Under the pieces are notes generated by a model. The model worked only from the letters and a program-made list of their open reading frames with translations, was not told the DNA's origin and did no database searches. A stretch of DNA of 64,000 nt from Vibrio splendidus (GTDB taxonomy: Bacteria > Pseudomonadota > Gammaproteobacteria > Enterobacterales > Vibrionaceae): NCBI RefSeq assembly GCF_024347615.1, contig NZ_AP025508.1:3410001-3474000 (forward strand). The letters run 5' to 3'. Shown in pieces: positions 34,654-44,348 of this stretch; position 1 is the stretch's first letter, and each line of letters starts with the position of its first letter. Position numbers and translations under genes: made by a program.

Positions 34654-35103
34654 ATGCAGACTGCCACATTTTACATTGTGCCCTCAGACAGCCCGCAAAC
34701 CAGCGAAGATGGTTTTGCTCACTATGTGCTGTTTCTTGCTCAGCACTTTGCTAAACAAGGCGCTAAACTTTATCTCAACTGCAATGACAAAGAACATGCC
34801 GAACGTATCGCTGAGGTTTTCTGGCAGGTCGAACCCAATGAATTTATTGCACATAACTTAGTTGGCGAAGGCCCAAAGTATTCAACCAACATCGAAATTG
34901 GCTATCAAGGCGTAAAACATAATTGGAATCGCCAACTGGTAATAAATCTGGCCGATAATAATACAACCTTTGCGAACGCCTTTGCTCAGGTGATAGACTT
35001 CGTTCCTTGCGAAGAAAAAGCTAAGCAACTCGCTCGAGAAAGGTATAAAATTTACCGTCAGGCTGGATATCAGCTACAAACTATCGAGATTCAACATCCA
35101 TAG
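34654..35103 (+). CDS. holC: DNA polymerase III subunit chi, HolC
   Basis: A 149-residue protein starting MQTATFYIVPSDSP. A GTG nine bases earlier is possible, but ATG is preferred because family members start just before the ATFY strand. Features include HYVLFLAQHFAKQGAKLYLN, then RIAEVFWQVEPNEFIAHNLV and a C-terminal REKYK-type helix (RERYKIYRQAGYQLQ). Chi links the clamp loader, through psi, to single-strand binding protein. It lies between pepA and valS as in E. coli. Confidence 0.9.
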   Translation: MQTATFYIVPSDSPQTSEDGFAHYVLFLAQHFAKQGAKLYLNCNDKEHAERIAEVFWQVEPNEFIAHNLVGEGPKYSTNIEIGYQGVKHNWNRQLVINLADNNTTFANAFAQVIDFVPCEEKAKQLARERYKIYRQAGYQLQTIEIQHP

Positions 35104-35206
35104 TCAAACCTCATAGTTAAAGCTATCTTTGGATTTAGATTCAAGAAGCTTCACTTATGAAGTTTGACCACGATTAACCATTCACAGTATCCGTTATAAG
35201 AGCACT

Positions 35207-38080
35207 ATGGAAAAGACATACAACCCAACATCAATCGAACAAGCTCTGTATAAGACTTGGGAAGAGAAAGGCTACTTTAAGCCACACGGTGACACATCAA
35301 AAGAAGCTTACAGCATCATGATCCCGCCACCGAACGTCACTGGCAGCCTACACATGGGTCACGCGTTCCAAGATACGATCATGGATACGCTTATCCGTGC
35401 TCAACGTATGAAAGGCAAAAATACTCTTTGGCAAGTGGGTACTGACCACGCTGGTATCGCCACTCAAATGGTTGTTGAGCGTAAGATCGCTGCTGAAGAA
35501 GGCAAAACAAAACACGACTACGGCCGTGAAGCTTTCATCGACAAGATCTGGGAATGGAAAGGCGAATCAGGTGGCACGATCACTCAACAACTTCGTCGTC
35601 TTGGTGCTTCTGTAGATTGGGATCGTGAGCGATTCACTATGGATGACGGCCTATCGGCTGCGACTCAAGAAGTGTTTGTTCGTCTATACGAAGAAGACCT
35701 AATCTACCGTGGTAAGCGTCTAGTAAACTGGGATCCTAAACTGCACACTGCTATTTCTGATCTTGAAGTTGAAAACAAAGACAAAAAAGGTTTCATGTGG
35801 CACTTCCGCTACCCACTAGCGAACGGTGTTAAAACGGCTGATGGCAAAGACTACATCGTCGTTGCTACTACACGTCCAGAAACCATGCTTGGTGATACAG
35901 GCGTTGCGGTTAACCCTGAAGATCCTCGCTACAAAGATCTTATCGGTAAAGAAATCCTGCTTCCTATCGTTAATCGTCTTATCCCTATCGTAGGAGATGA
36001 GCACGCTGACATGGATAAAGGCACGGGTTGTGTAAAAATCACGCCAGCTCATGACTTTAACGATTACGAAGTGGGCAAGCGCCATAGCCTACCAATGATC
36101 AACATCCTAACGTTCAACGGTGATATCCGTGATGCGGCTGAAATTTTCACAACTAACGGTGAAGAGAGCGATGTGTATTCAACAGAGCTTCCTGCTAAAT
36201 ACCAAGGCATGGAACGTTTTGCTGCTCGTCGTGCAACGGTTGCTGAATTTGAAGAGCTAGGCCTACTTGAAGAAATCAAAGATCACGATCTAACCGTTCC
36301 TTACGGTGACCGTGGTGGTGTGGTTATCGAACCAATGCTGACTGACCAATGGTACGTGCGTACAGCACCTCTTGCTGCGCCTGCTGTTAAAGCCGTTGAA
36401 GATGGTGAGATCCAATTCGTACCTAAGCAATATGAAAACATGTACTTCGCGTGGATGCGTGACGTGCAAGACTGGTGTATCTCTCGTCAACTTTGGTGGG
36501 GCCACCGTATCCCAGCATGGTACGACAACGATGGTAAAGTTTACGTAGGTCGCACTGAAGAAGAAGTTCGTGAAAAGAACAACCTTTCACCGGTAATTGT
36601 TCTTAAGCAAGACAACGACGTTCTTGATACCTGGTTCTCTTCTGCACTTTGGACGTTCGGCACACAAGGCTGGCCTGAAGATACTGAAGCAATGAAAACA
36701 TTCCACCCATCAGAAGTACTAGTATCTGGTTTTGATATTATCTTCTTCTGGGTTGCTCGTATGATCATGATGACCATGCACTTCGTGAAAGACGAAGATG
36801 GCAAGGCTCAAGTACCTTTCAAAACAGTTTACATGACGGGCCTTATCCGTGATGAAAACGGCGACAAGATGTCTAAGTCGAAAGGTAACGTACTTGACCC
36901 AATCGATATGATTGACGGCATCGGCCTTGAAGAGCTAGTAGAAAAGCGTTGTGGCAACATGATGCAACCTAAACTGGCTGCTAAGATCGAAAAAGCTACG
37001 CGTAAAACTTTCGAAGATGGTATCGAACCGTACGGTACTGATGCACTGCGTTTCACTCTTGCAGCTATGGCTTCAACTGGCCGTGACATCAACTGGGACA
37101 TGAAGCGTCTTGAAGGTTACCGTAACTTCTGTAACAAGCTATGGAACGCAAGCCGTTACGTACTGATGAATACAGAAGAGCACGATTGTGGCATGTCACT
37201 GTCTGTTGAAGACCGTGCAAACATGGAATTCTCTCTAGCAGACAAGTGGATTGAATCTCAGTTTGAAGTTGCAGCGAAAGAGTTTAACGCTCACCTAGAC
37301 AACTACCGTCTAGACATGGCGGCGAACACGCTTTACGAATTCATCTGGAACCAATTCTGTGACTGGTACCTAGAGCTAACGAAACCTGTTCTTTGGAAGG
37401 GTACTGAAGCTCAACAACAAGCGACTCGTTACACGCTTATCACGGTTCTAGAGAAGACTCTACGTCTTGCTCACCCTGTTCTTCCTTACATCACTGAATC
37501 TATCTGGCAGAGCGTTAAGCCGCTAGTAGACGGCGTTGAAGGCGAGACCATCATGACTCAAGCGCTTCCTCAGTTTAATGAAGCTAACTTCAATGCTGAG
37601 ATCGTTGACGACATCGAATGGGTTAAAACTTTCATCACAGCTATCCGTAACCTACGTGCGGAATACGACATTGCACCAAGCCAAGGCTTAGAGGTAATGA
37701 TCAAAGTCGCTGATGAGAAAGATGCAACTCGTATCGAAGCAAATAAGATCGTTCTTACTTCTCTAGCTAAGCTAGACGATATTAAAGTTCTAGCAGACGG
37801 CGAAGCGACTCCAGCTTGCGCAACTAAGCTTGTTGGCAAATCTGAGCTGATGATCCCAATGGCGGGTCTTATCGACAAAGATGCTGAGCTTGCTCGTCTA
37901 GATAAAGAAGTAGCGAAGACTCACGGTGAGATTAAGCGTATCGAAGGTAAGCTAGGTAACGAAGGTTTTGTTGCTAAAGCACCTGAAGCGGTTATCACGA
38001 AAGAGCGTGAAAAGCTTGAAGGTTACCAAGAGACTCTTGTTAAGCTTGAAGAGCAAAAAGCGACAATCGCTGCACTTTAA
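35207..38080 (+). CDS. valS: valyl-tRNA synthetase
   Basis: A 957-residue class I synthetase of usual length. The HIGH-type motif is [13 protein letters not shown] (residues 39-51), and the KMSKS loop is KMSKSKGN near 554-561. The editing domain lies between about 190 and 340 ([15 protein letters not shown]). The C-terminal 60 residues form the coiled coil that clamps tRNA ([20 protein letters not shown]). It charges tRNA-Val with valine in the cytosol. A terminator follows. It shares no operon break with holC. Confidence 0.97.
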   Translation: MEKTYNPTSIEQALYKTWEEKGYFKPHGDTSKEAYSIMIPPPNVTGSLHMGHAFQDTIMDTLIRAQRMKGKNTLWQVGTDHAGIATQMVVERKIAAEEGKTKHDYGREAFIDKIWEWKGESGGTITQQLRRLGASVDWDRERFTMDDGLSAATQEVFVRLYEEDLIYRGKRLVNWDPKLHTAISDLEVENKDKKGFMWHFRYPLANGVKTADGKDYIVVATTRPETMLGDTGVAVNPEDPRYKDLIGKEILLPIVNRLIPIVGDEHADMDKGTGCVKITPAHDFNDYEVGKRHSLPMINILTFNGDIRDAAEIFTTNGEESDVYSTELPAKYQGMERFAARRATVAEFEELGLLEEIKDHDLTVPYGDRGGVVIEPMLTDQWYVRTAPLAAPAVKAVEDGEIQFVPKQYENMYFAWMRDVQDWCISRQLWWGHRIPAWYDNDGKVYVGRTEEEVREKNNLSPVIVLKQDNDVLDTWFSSALWTFGTQGWPEDTEAMKTFHPSEVLVSGFDIIFFWVARMIMMTMHFVKDEDGKAQVPFKTVYMTGLIRDENGDKMSKSKGNVLDPIDMIDGIGLEELVEKRCGNMMQPKLAAKIEKATRKTFEDGIEPYGTDALRFTLAAMASTGRDINWDMKRLEGYRNFCNKLWNASRYVLMNTEEHDCGMSLSVEDRANMEFSLADKWIESQFEVAAKEFNAHLDNYRLDMAANTLYEFIWNQFCDWYLELTKPVLWKGTEAQQQATRYTLITVLEKTLRLAHPVLPYITESIWQSVKPLVDGVEGETIMTQALPQFNEANFNAEIVDDIEWVKTFITAIRNLRAEYDIAPSQGLEVMIKVADEKDATRIEANKIVLTSLAKLDDIKVLADGEATPACATKLVGKSELMIPMAGLIDKDAELARLDKEVAKTHGEIKRIEGKLGNEGFVAKAPEAVITKEREKLEGYQETLVKLEEQKATIAAL

Positions 38081-38121
38081 AACTGATTGAACGAGAAGGC
38101 TTCGAACTTCTCGCTCTAAAT

Positions 38122-38156
38122 AGAAAGGTTGGTCTTCGTGACCAACCTTTTTTTAT
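38122..38156 (+). terminator. valS terminator
   Basis: AAAGGTTGGTC / GACCAACCTTT around TTCGT with a T7 run, about 45 bases after valS. Confidence 0.9.
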
Positions 38157-38243
38157 GCCTCTCACTCCAAGTCTTGTCGTCCGTCACTTATTTATTGATA
38201 GTTTTTACCTATCAAATTAATCTCTACTTCCCATTAGATTTAA

Positions 38244-38258
38244 TGATAATAATTCTCA
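38244..38258 (+). promoter_or_regulatory. probable Fur box
   Basis: TGATAATAATTCTCA matches the 7-1-7 Fur consensus (TGATAATnATTATCA) at 13 of 14 informative positions, about 43 bases before the DUF2061 gene. Iron-dependent repression of that gene is inferred. Confidence 0.65.
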
Positions 38259-38300
38259 ATAATAGCTCTATCGAAACAACACAACGATTGAGTAATTATC

Positions 38301-38705
38301 ATGAAAAAGACACTAACCTTTGCCGCATTACATTTTACTATCGCATTTAGTGTCGCTTACGTACTCACAGGCGACATCTTAATTGGCAGCTTAATTGCCA
38401 TGATTGAGCCCTCTGTGAATACTGTGGCCTTCTATTTTCATGAAAAGGCTTGGGCTCAAGTTCCAGCGCTTAAAGCTCGTCAGTGGATGACTAAATTAAA
38501 AACAGCAAGCTTCGCTACTATCCACTTTAGTGTTGCCTTTACCGTTGTCTACTTATTGACTGGCGATGCCTTTGTTGGTGGTGTGATGGCAACGTTAGAA
38601 CCCGCTTTGAATACCGTGGCTTACTACTTCCATGAGAAAGTTTGGCTACGAAAAGCAGAAAGCCAAACAACACAGCCACAGTTTTGTTTGCACCAACACG
38701 CTTAA
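38301..38705 (+). CDS. tandem DUF2061 membrane protein
   Basis: A 134-residue protein built of two copies of the DUF2061 unit: residues 8-50 (LHFTIAFSVAYVLTGDILIG ... YFHEKAW) and 73-115 (IHFSVAFTVVYLLTGDAFVG ... YFHEKVW). Each unit has a pair of hydrophobic helices joined by TGD. The family's function is unknown. A good Fur box lies upstream, so it may be made under iron limitation. The basic, His-ended tail (LHQHA) may touch metal. Transcribed alone. Confidence 0.8.
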   Translation: MKKTLTFAALHFTIAFSVAYVLTGDILIGSLIAMIEPSVNTVAFYFHEKAWAQVPALKARQWMTKLKTASFATIHFSVAFTVVYLLTGDAFVGGVMATLEPALNTVAYYFHEKVWLRKAESQTTQPQFCLHQHA

Positions 38706-38721
38706 CCTAGAGAGTTTATTG

Positions 38722-38768
38722 TTGACATAGTTGCGGCTCGCAATTAAATTATAGTTGTACATCGCAAC
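38722..38768 (+). promoter_or_regulatory. promoter with paired operators of MarR/GNAT gene
   Basis: TTGACA at 38722-38727, then 17 bases, then TAAATT at 38745-38750. Two 15-bp imperfect palindromes overlap or flank it: GTTGCGGCTCGCAAT (38730-38744, in the spacer) and GTTGTACATCGCAAC (38754-38768). They share the GTTGnnnnnCGCAAy pattern and are good candidates for binding by the MarR domain encoded just downstream, giving self-repression. Confidence 0.6.
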
Positions 38769-38784
38769 CATATTGAGAGGCAAC

Positions 38785-39690
38785 ATGACTTCAGCACAAC
38801 TTAGAGAATTATCACGTCAGCTCGTTCGACAGCTTGGAATGCTCGACAAAGATTGTGGTGATATTGCCCTACCTCCGATTCAAGCGCATACGCTTATCGA
38901 ACTAGAGCAGCAGCCATTAACCGTGAATCAATTAGCGGATAAGCTCAATATTGATAAGTCCAACGCCAGTAGAGCAGTCAATAATCTAGCGAAGAACTCG
39001 TTAATCCAAACCTCGCCACACCCCAACGATAAGCGCAGTGTTGTTGCTTCAGTAACAGAGCAAGGGATAAACACTCTTGCCAAACTTCACAATCAACAAA
39101 ATCAATTTTATGACTCGGTACTTGAGCGTTTAACGGAAGCGGAAACTCAACAAGTTTCGGGGGGAATCGAGCACTACCTTAAAGCACTGCAACAAAGCCA
39201 CGCTTCAAGTGATGTGGTGGTTCGTCCCCTACAACAGCAAGACAACACCGTAGTGGCCAATGTAATTCGCCAAGTCTCTTATGAGAATGGGCTAACCGAA
39301 GATAAAGGTTATGGTGTAGCAGATCCCACCTTAGAAGACATGTTCAGCGTTTATAACAATGAAAGATCTCAGTATTGGGTAATTGAACTTGATGGAAAGG
39401 TTGTCGGTGGTGGTGGATTTGCACCATTAGCAGGTATGCCAGAAGTCTGTGAACTGCAAAAGATGTACTTCTTGCCAGAAACAAGAGGCAAAGGCTTAGC
39501 TAAGAGGTTGGTTAATATGTCGATGGAGAAAGCTAAGGAACTGGGTTATCAACATATGTATCTAGAAACGACCGAATGCCTTAATGCTGCCGTTAAACTT
39601 TACGAAAAATTGGGCTTTGAACACCTTGATTCAGCTTGGGGAGAAACAGGCCATGACGCTTGTGAGGTTGTCATGGCCAAAACGCTATAA
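38785..39690 (+). CDS. MarR regulator fused to GNAT acetyltransferase
   Basis: A 301-residue bifunctional protein. Residues 30-125 form a MarR winged helix (LNIDKSNASRAVNNLAKNSL, wing HPNDKRSVVASVTEQG). Residues 148-301 form a GNAT fold with VVGGGGFAPL and the acetyl-CoA loop LPETRGKGLAKRLV, ending ECLNAAVKLYEKLGFE. The ATG at 38785 is preferred (GAGAGGCAAC before it) over an earlier frame start at 38755. It probably represses itself and modifies an unknown small molecule or protein. No adjacent gene reveals a substrate. It is a common vibrio arrangement. Confidence 0.85.
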   Translation: MTSAQLRELSRQLVRQLGMLDKDCGDIALPPIQAHTLIELEQQPLTVNQLADKLNIDKSNASRAVNNLAKNSLIQTSPHPNDKRSVVASVTEQGINTLAKLHNQQNQFYDSVLERLTEAETQQVSGGIEHYLKALQQSHASSDVVVRPLQQQDNTVVANVIRQVSYENGLTEDKGYGVADPTLEDMFSVYNNERSQYWVIELDGKVVGGGGFAPLAGMPEVCELQKMYFLPETRGKGLAKRLVNMSMEKAKELGYQHMYLETTECLNAAVKLYEKLGFEHLDSAWGETGHDACEVVMAKTL

Positions 39691-39784
39691 TGTGTTTTTG
39701 AAATAGGGTTAGCGTCGGCAGTTCATCAGATGATAAGCAAGTGAGCGAATTGATTCCTTACGTAACGGGCCAATTAAATAACCG

Positions 39785-40582
39785 CTAACTACGCAAAAAA
39801 TTACTGACGCAAGAAGCTGGATTCAAGGCGACAAAAGAGCTCTCTTCCTGCCCATCAAGTACCACTTCTAACGAGTATAAATGTTTAGGGTTAGGATTCT
39901 CAATATCAAAAATGATCGGCGCCTCAACCTGGAAAACAACACCCGTATGTTCTGCTCGCACATCTATCGGCATCACCAATGTCATACCATTAAACTTGAT
40001 TGATGCCGATATTAGCCCCGGCTTTAGCGTTTGATAGATAACATCCACTTTGAACTCACAACCACCACCGTAATGCCAGATCTGCTCTGTCACAACTTGC
40101 TCAAGCTTGACGTGACGAACGAACTGCAGATATGGCGCTTGCCAGATTCCGATACGAGAATCCGATTTAGAGACAGCCGGTGAAGAGACTGACTCATCCA
40201 TATCCTCTTCAAGCAACAGGCTCTCCTCTTCTTCAAGGAAAAGAATCTCAAAACGGTTGCGACCAGACTGCATGTAAGGTCGAATATCTTTACGATATTC
40301 GACTTGGCTACCATCACAATCAAACACGGCAACGCCATTGAGTCGCACTTCCGCAAAGTAATCAACACCTGCCATTACTAACTCAACAAACGGGCACGCC
40401 AACATCGCATCATCCACTTCGATGTCATGCATCAGGTGCCACTCTTGCTCTGCGATTTCACTTTCACTCAAGCTATCAGGAAGCTTTGAACTTAACGGAG
40501 CCGGAAAGGTAATGTCATCTTGTGGAATAGAGAGATCCGTTAGTGGCGATATTTGCCAAAGACCATCGAGAGGTAATCGCAT
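39785..40582 (-). CDS. glycoside hydrolase family 2-like sugar-binding domain protein
   Basis: A 265-residue protein resembling only the N-terminal galactose-binding and Ig-like domains of family 2 glycosidases: DGLWQISPL at residues 6-14, then ELVMAGVDYFAEVRLNGVAV, SQVEYRKDIRPY and a mid region GIWQAPYLQFV. The catalytic TIM barrel is absent, so it is unlikely to cleave sugars. An acidic low-complexity loop (EEEESLLLEEDMDESVSS) interrupts the first domain. It is cytosolic by lack of a signal peptide. It may bind a glycan or be a vestigial protein. Convergent with the MarR/GNAT gene. Confidence 0.65.
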   Translation of the reverse strand: MRLPLDGLWQISPLTDLSIPQDDITFPAPLSSKLPDSLSESEIAEQEWHLMHDIEVDDAMLACPFVELVMAGVDYFAEVRLNGVAVFDCDGSQVEYRKDIRPYMQSGRNRFEILFLEEEESLLLEEDMDESVSSPAVSKSDSRIGIWQAPYLQFVRHVKLEQVVTEQIWHYGGGCEFKVDVIYQTLKPGLISASIKFNGMTLVMPIDVRAEHTGVVFQVEAPIIFDIENPNPKHLYSLEVVLDGQEESSFVALNPASCVSNFLRS

Positions 40583-40660
40583 AGCATTCCTTGAGCTAGA
40601 TCAATTTTGACCGCATTATAATGAATGAATGCATATAAAGACATTTATTTTTCTGAGGAT

Positions 40661-40691
40661 AAAAAATGCCAGCTCAAGGCTGGCATTTTTT
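40661..40691. terminator. two-way terminator after rraB
   Basis: AAAAAATGCCAGC / GCTGGCATTTTTT around TCAAG. It closes rraB on the minus strand. Confidence 0.9.
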
Positions 40692-40706
40692 AAAACTGGG
40701 AAGAAA

Positions 40707-41123
40707 TTACTCTTCGTCTTCATCATCTTCGTCTGGGTAGATAGCATCTTCACCTTCGTAGTAAGTGCCCCAACCGTCGTAGATAATGTCAAACTTCTCT
40801 GCAAGATTTACAAGCTTCTCAACTTGCTCATCAATCGCTTCTGCATTCAGAGTACACTGCATCGTTGCATCACAACAAAGTAGCTTGTTGCCATCTTCGT
40901 CTTCTGTCTCTTCAGCTTCAAGCACTTCAAAGCCCATTTTGAATGCTTCAACAACGGCTTTCTCAAGTACTGCGAAATCTTCAGCAAAAAGGTGATGCTC
41001 GATATCGTATAGAGCTTCAGGATCGCTACCATCTTCGATTAGTGCTTCAATGATGTCGCGAGTCTCTCCTTTTTGAAATTCAATTAATTCCGCTACTGAT
41101 AGATATTCATCTTCGTGAGACAT
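40707..41123 (-). CDS. rraB: RNase E inhibitor protein RraB
   Basis: A 138-residue strongly acidic protein of the RraB (YjgD) family: [20 protein letters not shown], the pattern [12 protein letters not shown], and a tail of Asp and Glu (DEDDEDEE). It binds RNase E and lowers its activity, changing which mRNAs are degraded. Length and ending fit the family. It is transcribed alone and diverges from the arcA side. In E. coli rraB lies beside argI and pyrBI, the same neighbourhood as here. Confidence 0.9.
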   Translation of the reverse strand: MSHEDEYLSVAELIEFQKGETRDIIEALIEDGSDPEALYDIEHHLFAEDFAVLEKAVVEAFKMGFEVLEAEETEDEDGNKLLCCDATMQCTLNAEAIDEQVEKLVNLAEKFDIIYDGWGTYYEGEDAIYPDEDDEDEE

Positions 41124-41265
41124 GTGTCTGCTCCAGAGTGTTGACTATGAAAAGATCAAATTTGATTGCCACGAAATATGGCATGGATCGTCTAGAAAAG
41201 CCACCTAGATCAGGTATAGAAGAGTAAGTTTATCGCTAGATAACAAAGGGGATATCAATTAAAAA

Positions 41266-41364
41266 GTGAAATCAAAATCACAGAAACAAATTTTCAACAT
41301 ATTATTAACTATCGTGTGTTTTAGCATTTCATTTTTATTGTTACTTTTCGCCTTACTTCTCTAA
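41266..41364 (+). CDS. possible 32-residue single-helix membrane protein
   Basis: A GTG-started frame reads MKSKSQKQIFNILLTIVCFS, then ISFLLLLFALLL and TAA. A basic N-terminus followed by an unbroken hydrophobic helix is a typical small inner-membrane protein. A purine-rich GGGGAT lies about 13 bases before the GTG, somewhat far. It lies in the long gap between rraB and arcA. No known family; it could also be chance. Confidence 0.35.
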   Translation: MKSKSQKQIFNILLTIVCFSISFLLLLFALLL

Positions 41365-41700
41365 AACTGAGTGGTTAGTCATATCAAATGCATACTGACG
41401 ATCACTTCATTGGTGCATAAGATCTCATTTAAAAGTAGATAATTGCATAAATTTTGAATGAAAAATCAAGTTCACCAAGCAAAATGGATTATCGAATTAC
41501 TGAAATTTGAGCATAGAACCGCAAAAAGTTTGTTCTAGCATTGAGTCTTTCAATTGGATTTTAATATTACTAATTTTTAATTAATTAGCATTAAAAACCA
41601 ATAGTTGAGAAATAACACAACCTTTACACAATTTTCAAAACTTGCATATTACGAACAAGCTTGTCATAAATAGACGCTGGATTAATAGTAAGGATGCAAA
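41365..41700. other. arcA upstream region
   Basis: AT-rich and probably the control region of arcA. A possible degenerate ArgR box, TGCATAAATTTTGAATGA, lies near 41443-41462. No gene is seen and no sure promoter could be chosen. Confidence 0.4.
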
Positions 41701-42921
41701 ATGAGTAAGCTGTACGTTGGCTCCGAAGTCGGTCAATTAAGACGAGTTCTCCTAAATCGACCTGAAAGGGCACTCACCCACCTCACCCCTTCTAACTGTC
41801 ATGAGTTACTCTTTGATGATGTACTTGCAGTAGAAGCAGCAGGTGAAGAACACGATGCATTTGCAACAACACTTCGTAACCAAGACGTTGAAGTGTTATT
41901 ACTGCATGACCTACTGGTTGAGACTCTCGCTGTAGCTCAAGCTCGTGAGTGGCTACTGACTACTCAAATCTCTGATTTCCGTTACGGCCCTACATTCGCT
42001 CGTGATTTAAGAGAATACCTTGCTCAAATGGACAATGAGCACTTAGCCACGATCCTACTTGGTGGTTTAGCCTACTCTGAACTTCCTATTAAATCTTCTT
42101 CAATGCTACCGAAGATGCACCGCCCGCTTGATTTCGTTATTGAGCCGCTACCAAACCATCTATTTACCCGCGATACTTCTTGTTGGGTTTATGGAGGTGT
42201 CTCTCTTAACCCTATGATGATGCCTGCTCGTCAACGAGAAACGAATCACTTGCGAGCAATTTACCGCTGGCACCCTGTATTCGCAGGCCAAGATTTCATT
42301 AAGCACTTCGGTGATGAAGATCTTCACTATGACAATGCGAATATTGAAGGTGGAGATGTTCTGGTTATCGGTAAAGGTGCCGTGCTTATCGGTATTTCAG
42401 AGCGTACTAAGCCACAAGGTGTTGAAAACCTAGCCGCTAGTTTATTCAAATCCGGTCAAGCTAAAGAAGTGATTGCGATTGATTTACCTAAGCACCGCTC
42501 TTGTATGCACCTTGATACGGTAATGACACACATGGATATCGACACATTCTCAGTCTATCCAGAGATCGTTCGTAAAGACCTAGATACTTGGCGCTTAACG
42601 CCGAAAGAAAATGGCGAAATGCGAGTAGAGAAAGCTGAAAACTACCTAACAGCGATTGAAGGCGCACTGGACCTCGATCAACTGAAGATTATCACAACCG
42701 GTGGTGATAACTACGAAGCTGAACGTGAGCAGTGGAATGACGCTAACAACGTACTGACGGTGAAACCGGGTACGGTTATCGGTTATGAGCGTAATGTTTA
42801 CACCAATGAGAAATACGACAAAGCAGGTATCGAAGTTCTGACGATTCCGGGCAATGAGCTAGGTCGTGGCCGAGGTGGCGCTCGCTGTATGAGTTGTCCT
42901 ATCGAAAGAGACGGTATCTAA
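41701..42921 (+). CDS. arcA: arginine deiminase
   Basis: A 406-residue enzyme that turns arginine into citrulline and ammonia. The guanidino-group-modifying fold is seen in [20 protein letters not shown], then [20 protein letters not shown], the His-bearing [14 protein letters not shown] and the catalytic Cys in [10 protein letters not shown] near residue 398. Length fits. It is followed by argF, so the two together convert arginine to citrulline and onward to ornithine and carbamoyl phosphate or the reverse. AAGG lies before the ATG. It has its own terminator, so argF has a separate promoter. Confidence 0.95.
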   Translation: MSKLYVGSEVGQLRRVLLNRPERALTHLTPSNCHELLFDDVLAVEAAGEEHDAFATTLRNQDVEVLLLHDLLVETLAVAQAREWLLTTQISDFRYGPTFARDLREYLAQMDNEHLATILLGGLAYSELPIKSSSMLPKMHRPLDFVIEPLPNHLFTRDTSCWVYGGVSLNPMMMPARQRETNHLRAIYRWHPVFAGQDFIKHFGDEDLHYDNANIEGGDVLVIGKGAVLIGISERTKPQGVENLAASLFKSGQAKEVIAIDLPKHRSCMHLDTVMTHMDIDTFSVYPEIVRKDLDTWRLTPKENGEMRVEKAENYLTAIEGALDLDQLKIITTGGDNYEAEREQWNDANNVLTVKPGTVIGYERNVYTNEKYDKAGIEVLTIPGNELGRGRGGARCMSCPIERDGI

Positions 42922-42960
42922 GCCACAAAACTCAATAAAACGAACACACTAACTTATCTA

Positions 42961-42988
42961 GGCCAGTACCATTGTACTGGCCTTTTTT
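42961..42988 (+). terminator. arcA terminator
   Basis: GGCCAGTAC / GTACTGGCC around CATT, then T6. Confidence 0.9.
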
Positions 42989-43077
42989 ATTAAATTAATA
43001 AAATAAATATTCACAAATACAGCATTTTTATGTTTAACTGAGTTCTTCATTGATTCTACATACGCAAGGAGCGAGAG

Positions 43078-44082
43078 ATGGCCTTTAATCTTCGCAATCG
43101 TAACTTTCTAAAACTTCTCGACTTTACTCCTAAAGAGATTCAGTTTTTACTCGACCTGTCTGCCGACCTTAAAAAAGCTAAGTATGCAGGTACAGAGCAG
43201 AAAAAGCTTAACGGTAAAAACATCGCTTTGATCTTTGAAAAAGCATCCACTCGAACTCGATGTGCCTTTGAGGTAGCTGCTTTTGATCAAGGCGCTCAAG
43301 TCTCTTATTTAGGCCCTTCTGGTTCTCAGATTGGTCAGAAAGAATCAATGAAAGATACGGCGCGTGTATTAGGTCGCATGTACGATGGCATTGAATACCG
43401 AGGGTTTGGCCAAAGCATTGCCGAAGACCTAGGCGCTTATGCTGGTGTACCGGTTTGGAATGGCTTAACCGATGAGTTCCACCCTACTCAGATCTTGGCT
43501 GATTTCCTCACTATGCTTGAGCATGGTCGCGGTAAACATCTACACCAAATCAGCTTTGCTTACCTTGGTGATGCACGTAACAACATGGGTAACTCTCTGT
43601 TAGTGGGTGCCGCGAAAATGGGCATGGATATTCGCCTTGTCGCACCAAAAGCATTTTGGCCAGAAGAGCACCTTGTCGAAGAGTGCCAAGCTATCGCGCA
43701 AAGTACAGGTGCAAAAATCACGCTGACAGAAGACGTTGCCGAAGGTGTGAAAGGCTGTGATTTCCTTTACACCGATGTTTGGGTTTCTATGGGGGAAGCG
43801 CCAGAAGCTTGGGACGAACGTGTTGCTGTCATGACACCTTACCAAGTGAATATGGATGTCATTAAGCTCACAGGTAACCCTCAAGTGAAATTCATGCATT
43901 GCCTGCCCGCTTTCCACAACAATGAAACCGTGATCGGCCAGCAAGTTGCAGACAAATATGGAATGAACGGCTTAGAAGTCACTGACGAAGTCTTTGAATC
44001 GGATTACTCAATTGTATTTGATGAAGCAGAGAATCGCATGCATACCATTAAAGCAGTAATGGTTGCGACTCTGGGCCAATAG
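43078..44082 (+). CDS. argF: ornithine carbamoyltransferase
   Basis: A 334-residue trimeric enzyme joining carbamoyl phosphate and ornithine to citrulline. The carbamoyl-phosphate site [16 protein letters not shown] is near residues 56-71, the ornithine-side [10 protein letters not shown] near 133-142, and MHCLPAFHN near 273-281. Length is typical. AAGGAGCGAGAG precedes the ATG. The AT-rich gap upstream (about 42990-43040) has TAAATATTCA-like halves that could be ArgR boxes. Next to arcA it may act in catabolism as well as synthesis. Confidence 0.95.
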   Translation: MAFNLRNRNFLKLLDFTPKEIQFLLDLSADLKKAKYAGTEQKKLNGKNIALIFEKASTRTRCAFEVAAFDQGAQVSYLGPSGSQIGQKESMKDTARVLGRMYDGIEYRGFGQSIAEDLGAYAGVPVWNGLTDEFHPTQILADFLTMLEHGRGKHLHQISFAYLGDARNNMGNSLLVGAAKMGMDIRLVAPKAFWPEEHLVEECQAIAQSTGAKITLTEDVAEGVKGCDFLYTDVWVSMGEAPEAWDERVAVMTPYQVNMDVIKLTGNPQVKFMHCLPAFHNNETVIGQQVADKYGMNGLEVTDEVFESDYSIVFDEAENRMHTIKAVMVATLGQ

Positions 44083-44119
44083 CGAATACTGAAAGTAAAC
44101 AAAAGCTTGATGTAATCGC

Positions 44120-44147
44120 TTGCGCTCACAAATTGAAAGCGTATAAT
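44120..44147 (+). promoter_or_regulatory. pyrBI promoter
   Basis: TTGCGC (44120-44125), a 16-base spacer and a perfect TATAAT (44142-44147). Transcription would start near 44155, giving a leader with the peptide frame and attenuator. Confidence 0.65.
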
Positions 44148-44176
44148 TCTCGGCAATTTGTCTGAGAGTAGTGAAA

Positions 44177-44290
44177 ATGACGCCAAGCAATGTTGTGATA
44201 AAACATAATAAAATTGTGAAAACACCAAATATTGCTCGCAAGCTAGCATGCTTGCCAGGCCGTCTATTCTGCTTTTCAGCACTTTTTTAA
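44177..44290 (+). CDS. pyrL: pyrBI leader peptide PyrL
   Basis: A 37-residue frame [20 protein letters not shown] ... RLFCFSALF ends with TAA at 44288-44290, inside the attenuator hairpin. A run of T-rich codons (CTA TTC TGC TTT TCA GCA CTT TTT) precedes the stop. In the E. coli pyrBI model, low UTP makes RNA polymerase pause at the U-run, letting ribosomes follow closely and prevent the terminator from folding. The sequence differs from E. coli but the layout is the same. Confidence 0.75.
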   Translation: MTPSNVVIKHNKIVKTPNIARKLACLPGRLFCFSALF

Positions 44291-44316
44291 AGCCTCCCAT
44301 TATGGGGGGCTTTTTT
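44289..44316 (+). terminator. pyrBI attenuator
   Basis: AAAGCCTCCC / GGGGGGCTTT (one G-T pair) around ATTAT, followed by TTTTTT. It overlaps the leader-peptide stop and lies 33 bases before pyrB. Confidence 0.85.
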
Positions 44317-44348
44317 ATGGCCAATACATTATTGTGGGGAAGAAGATC

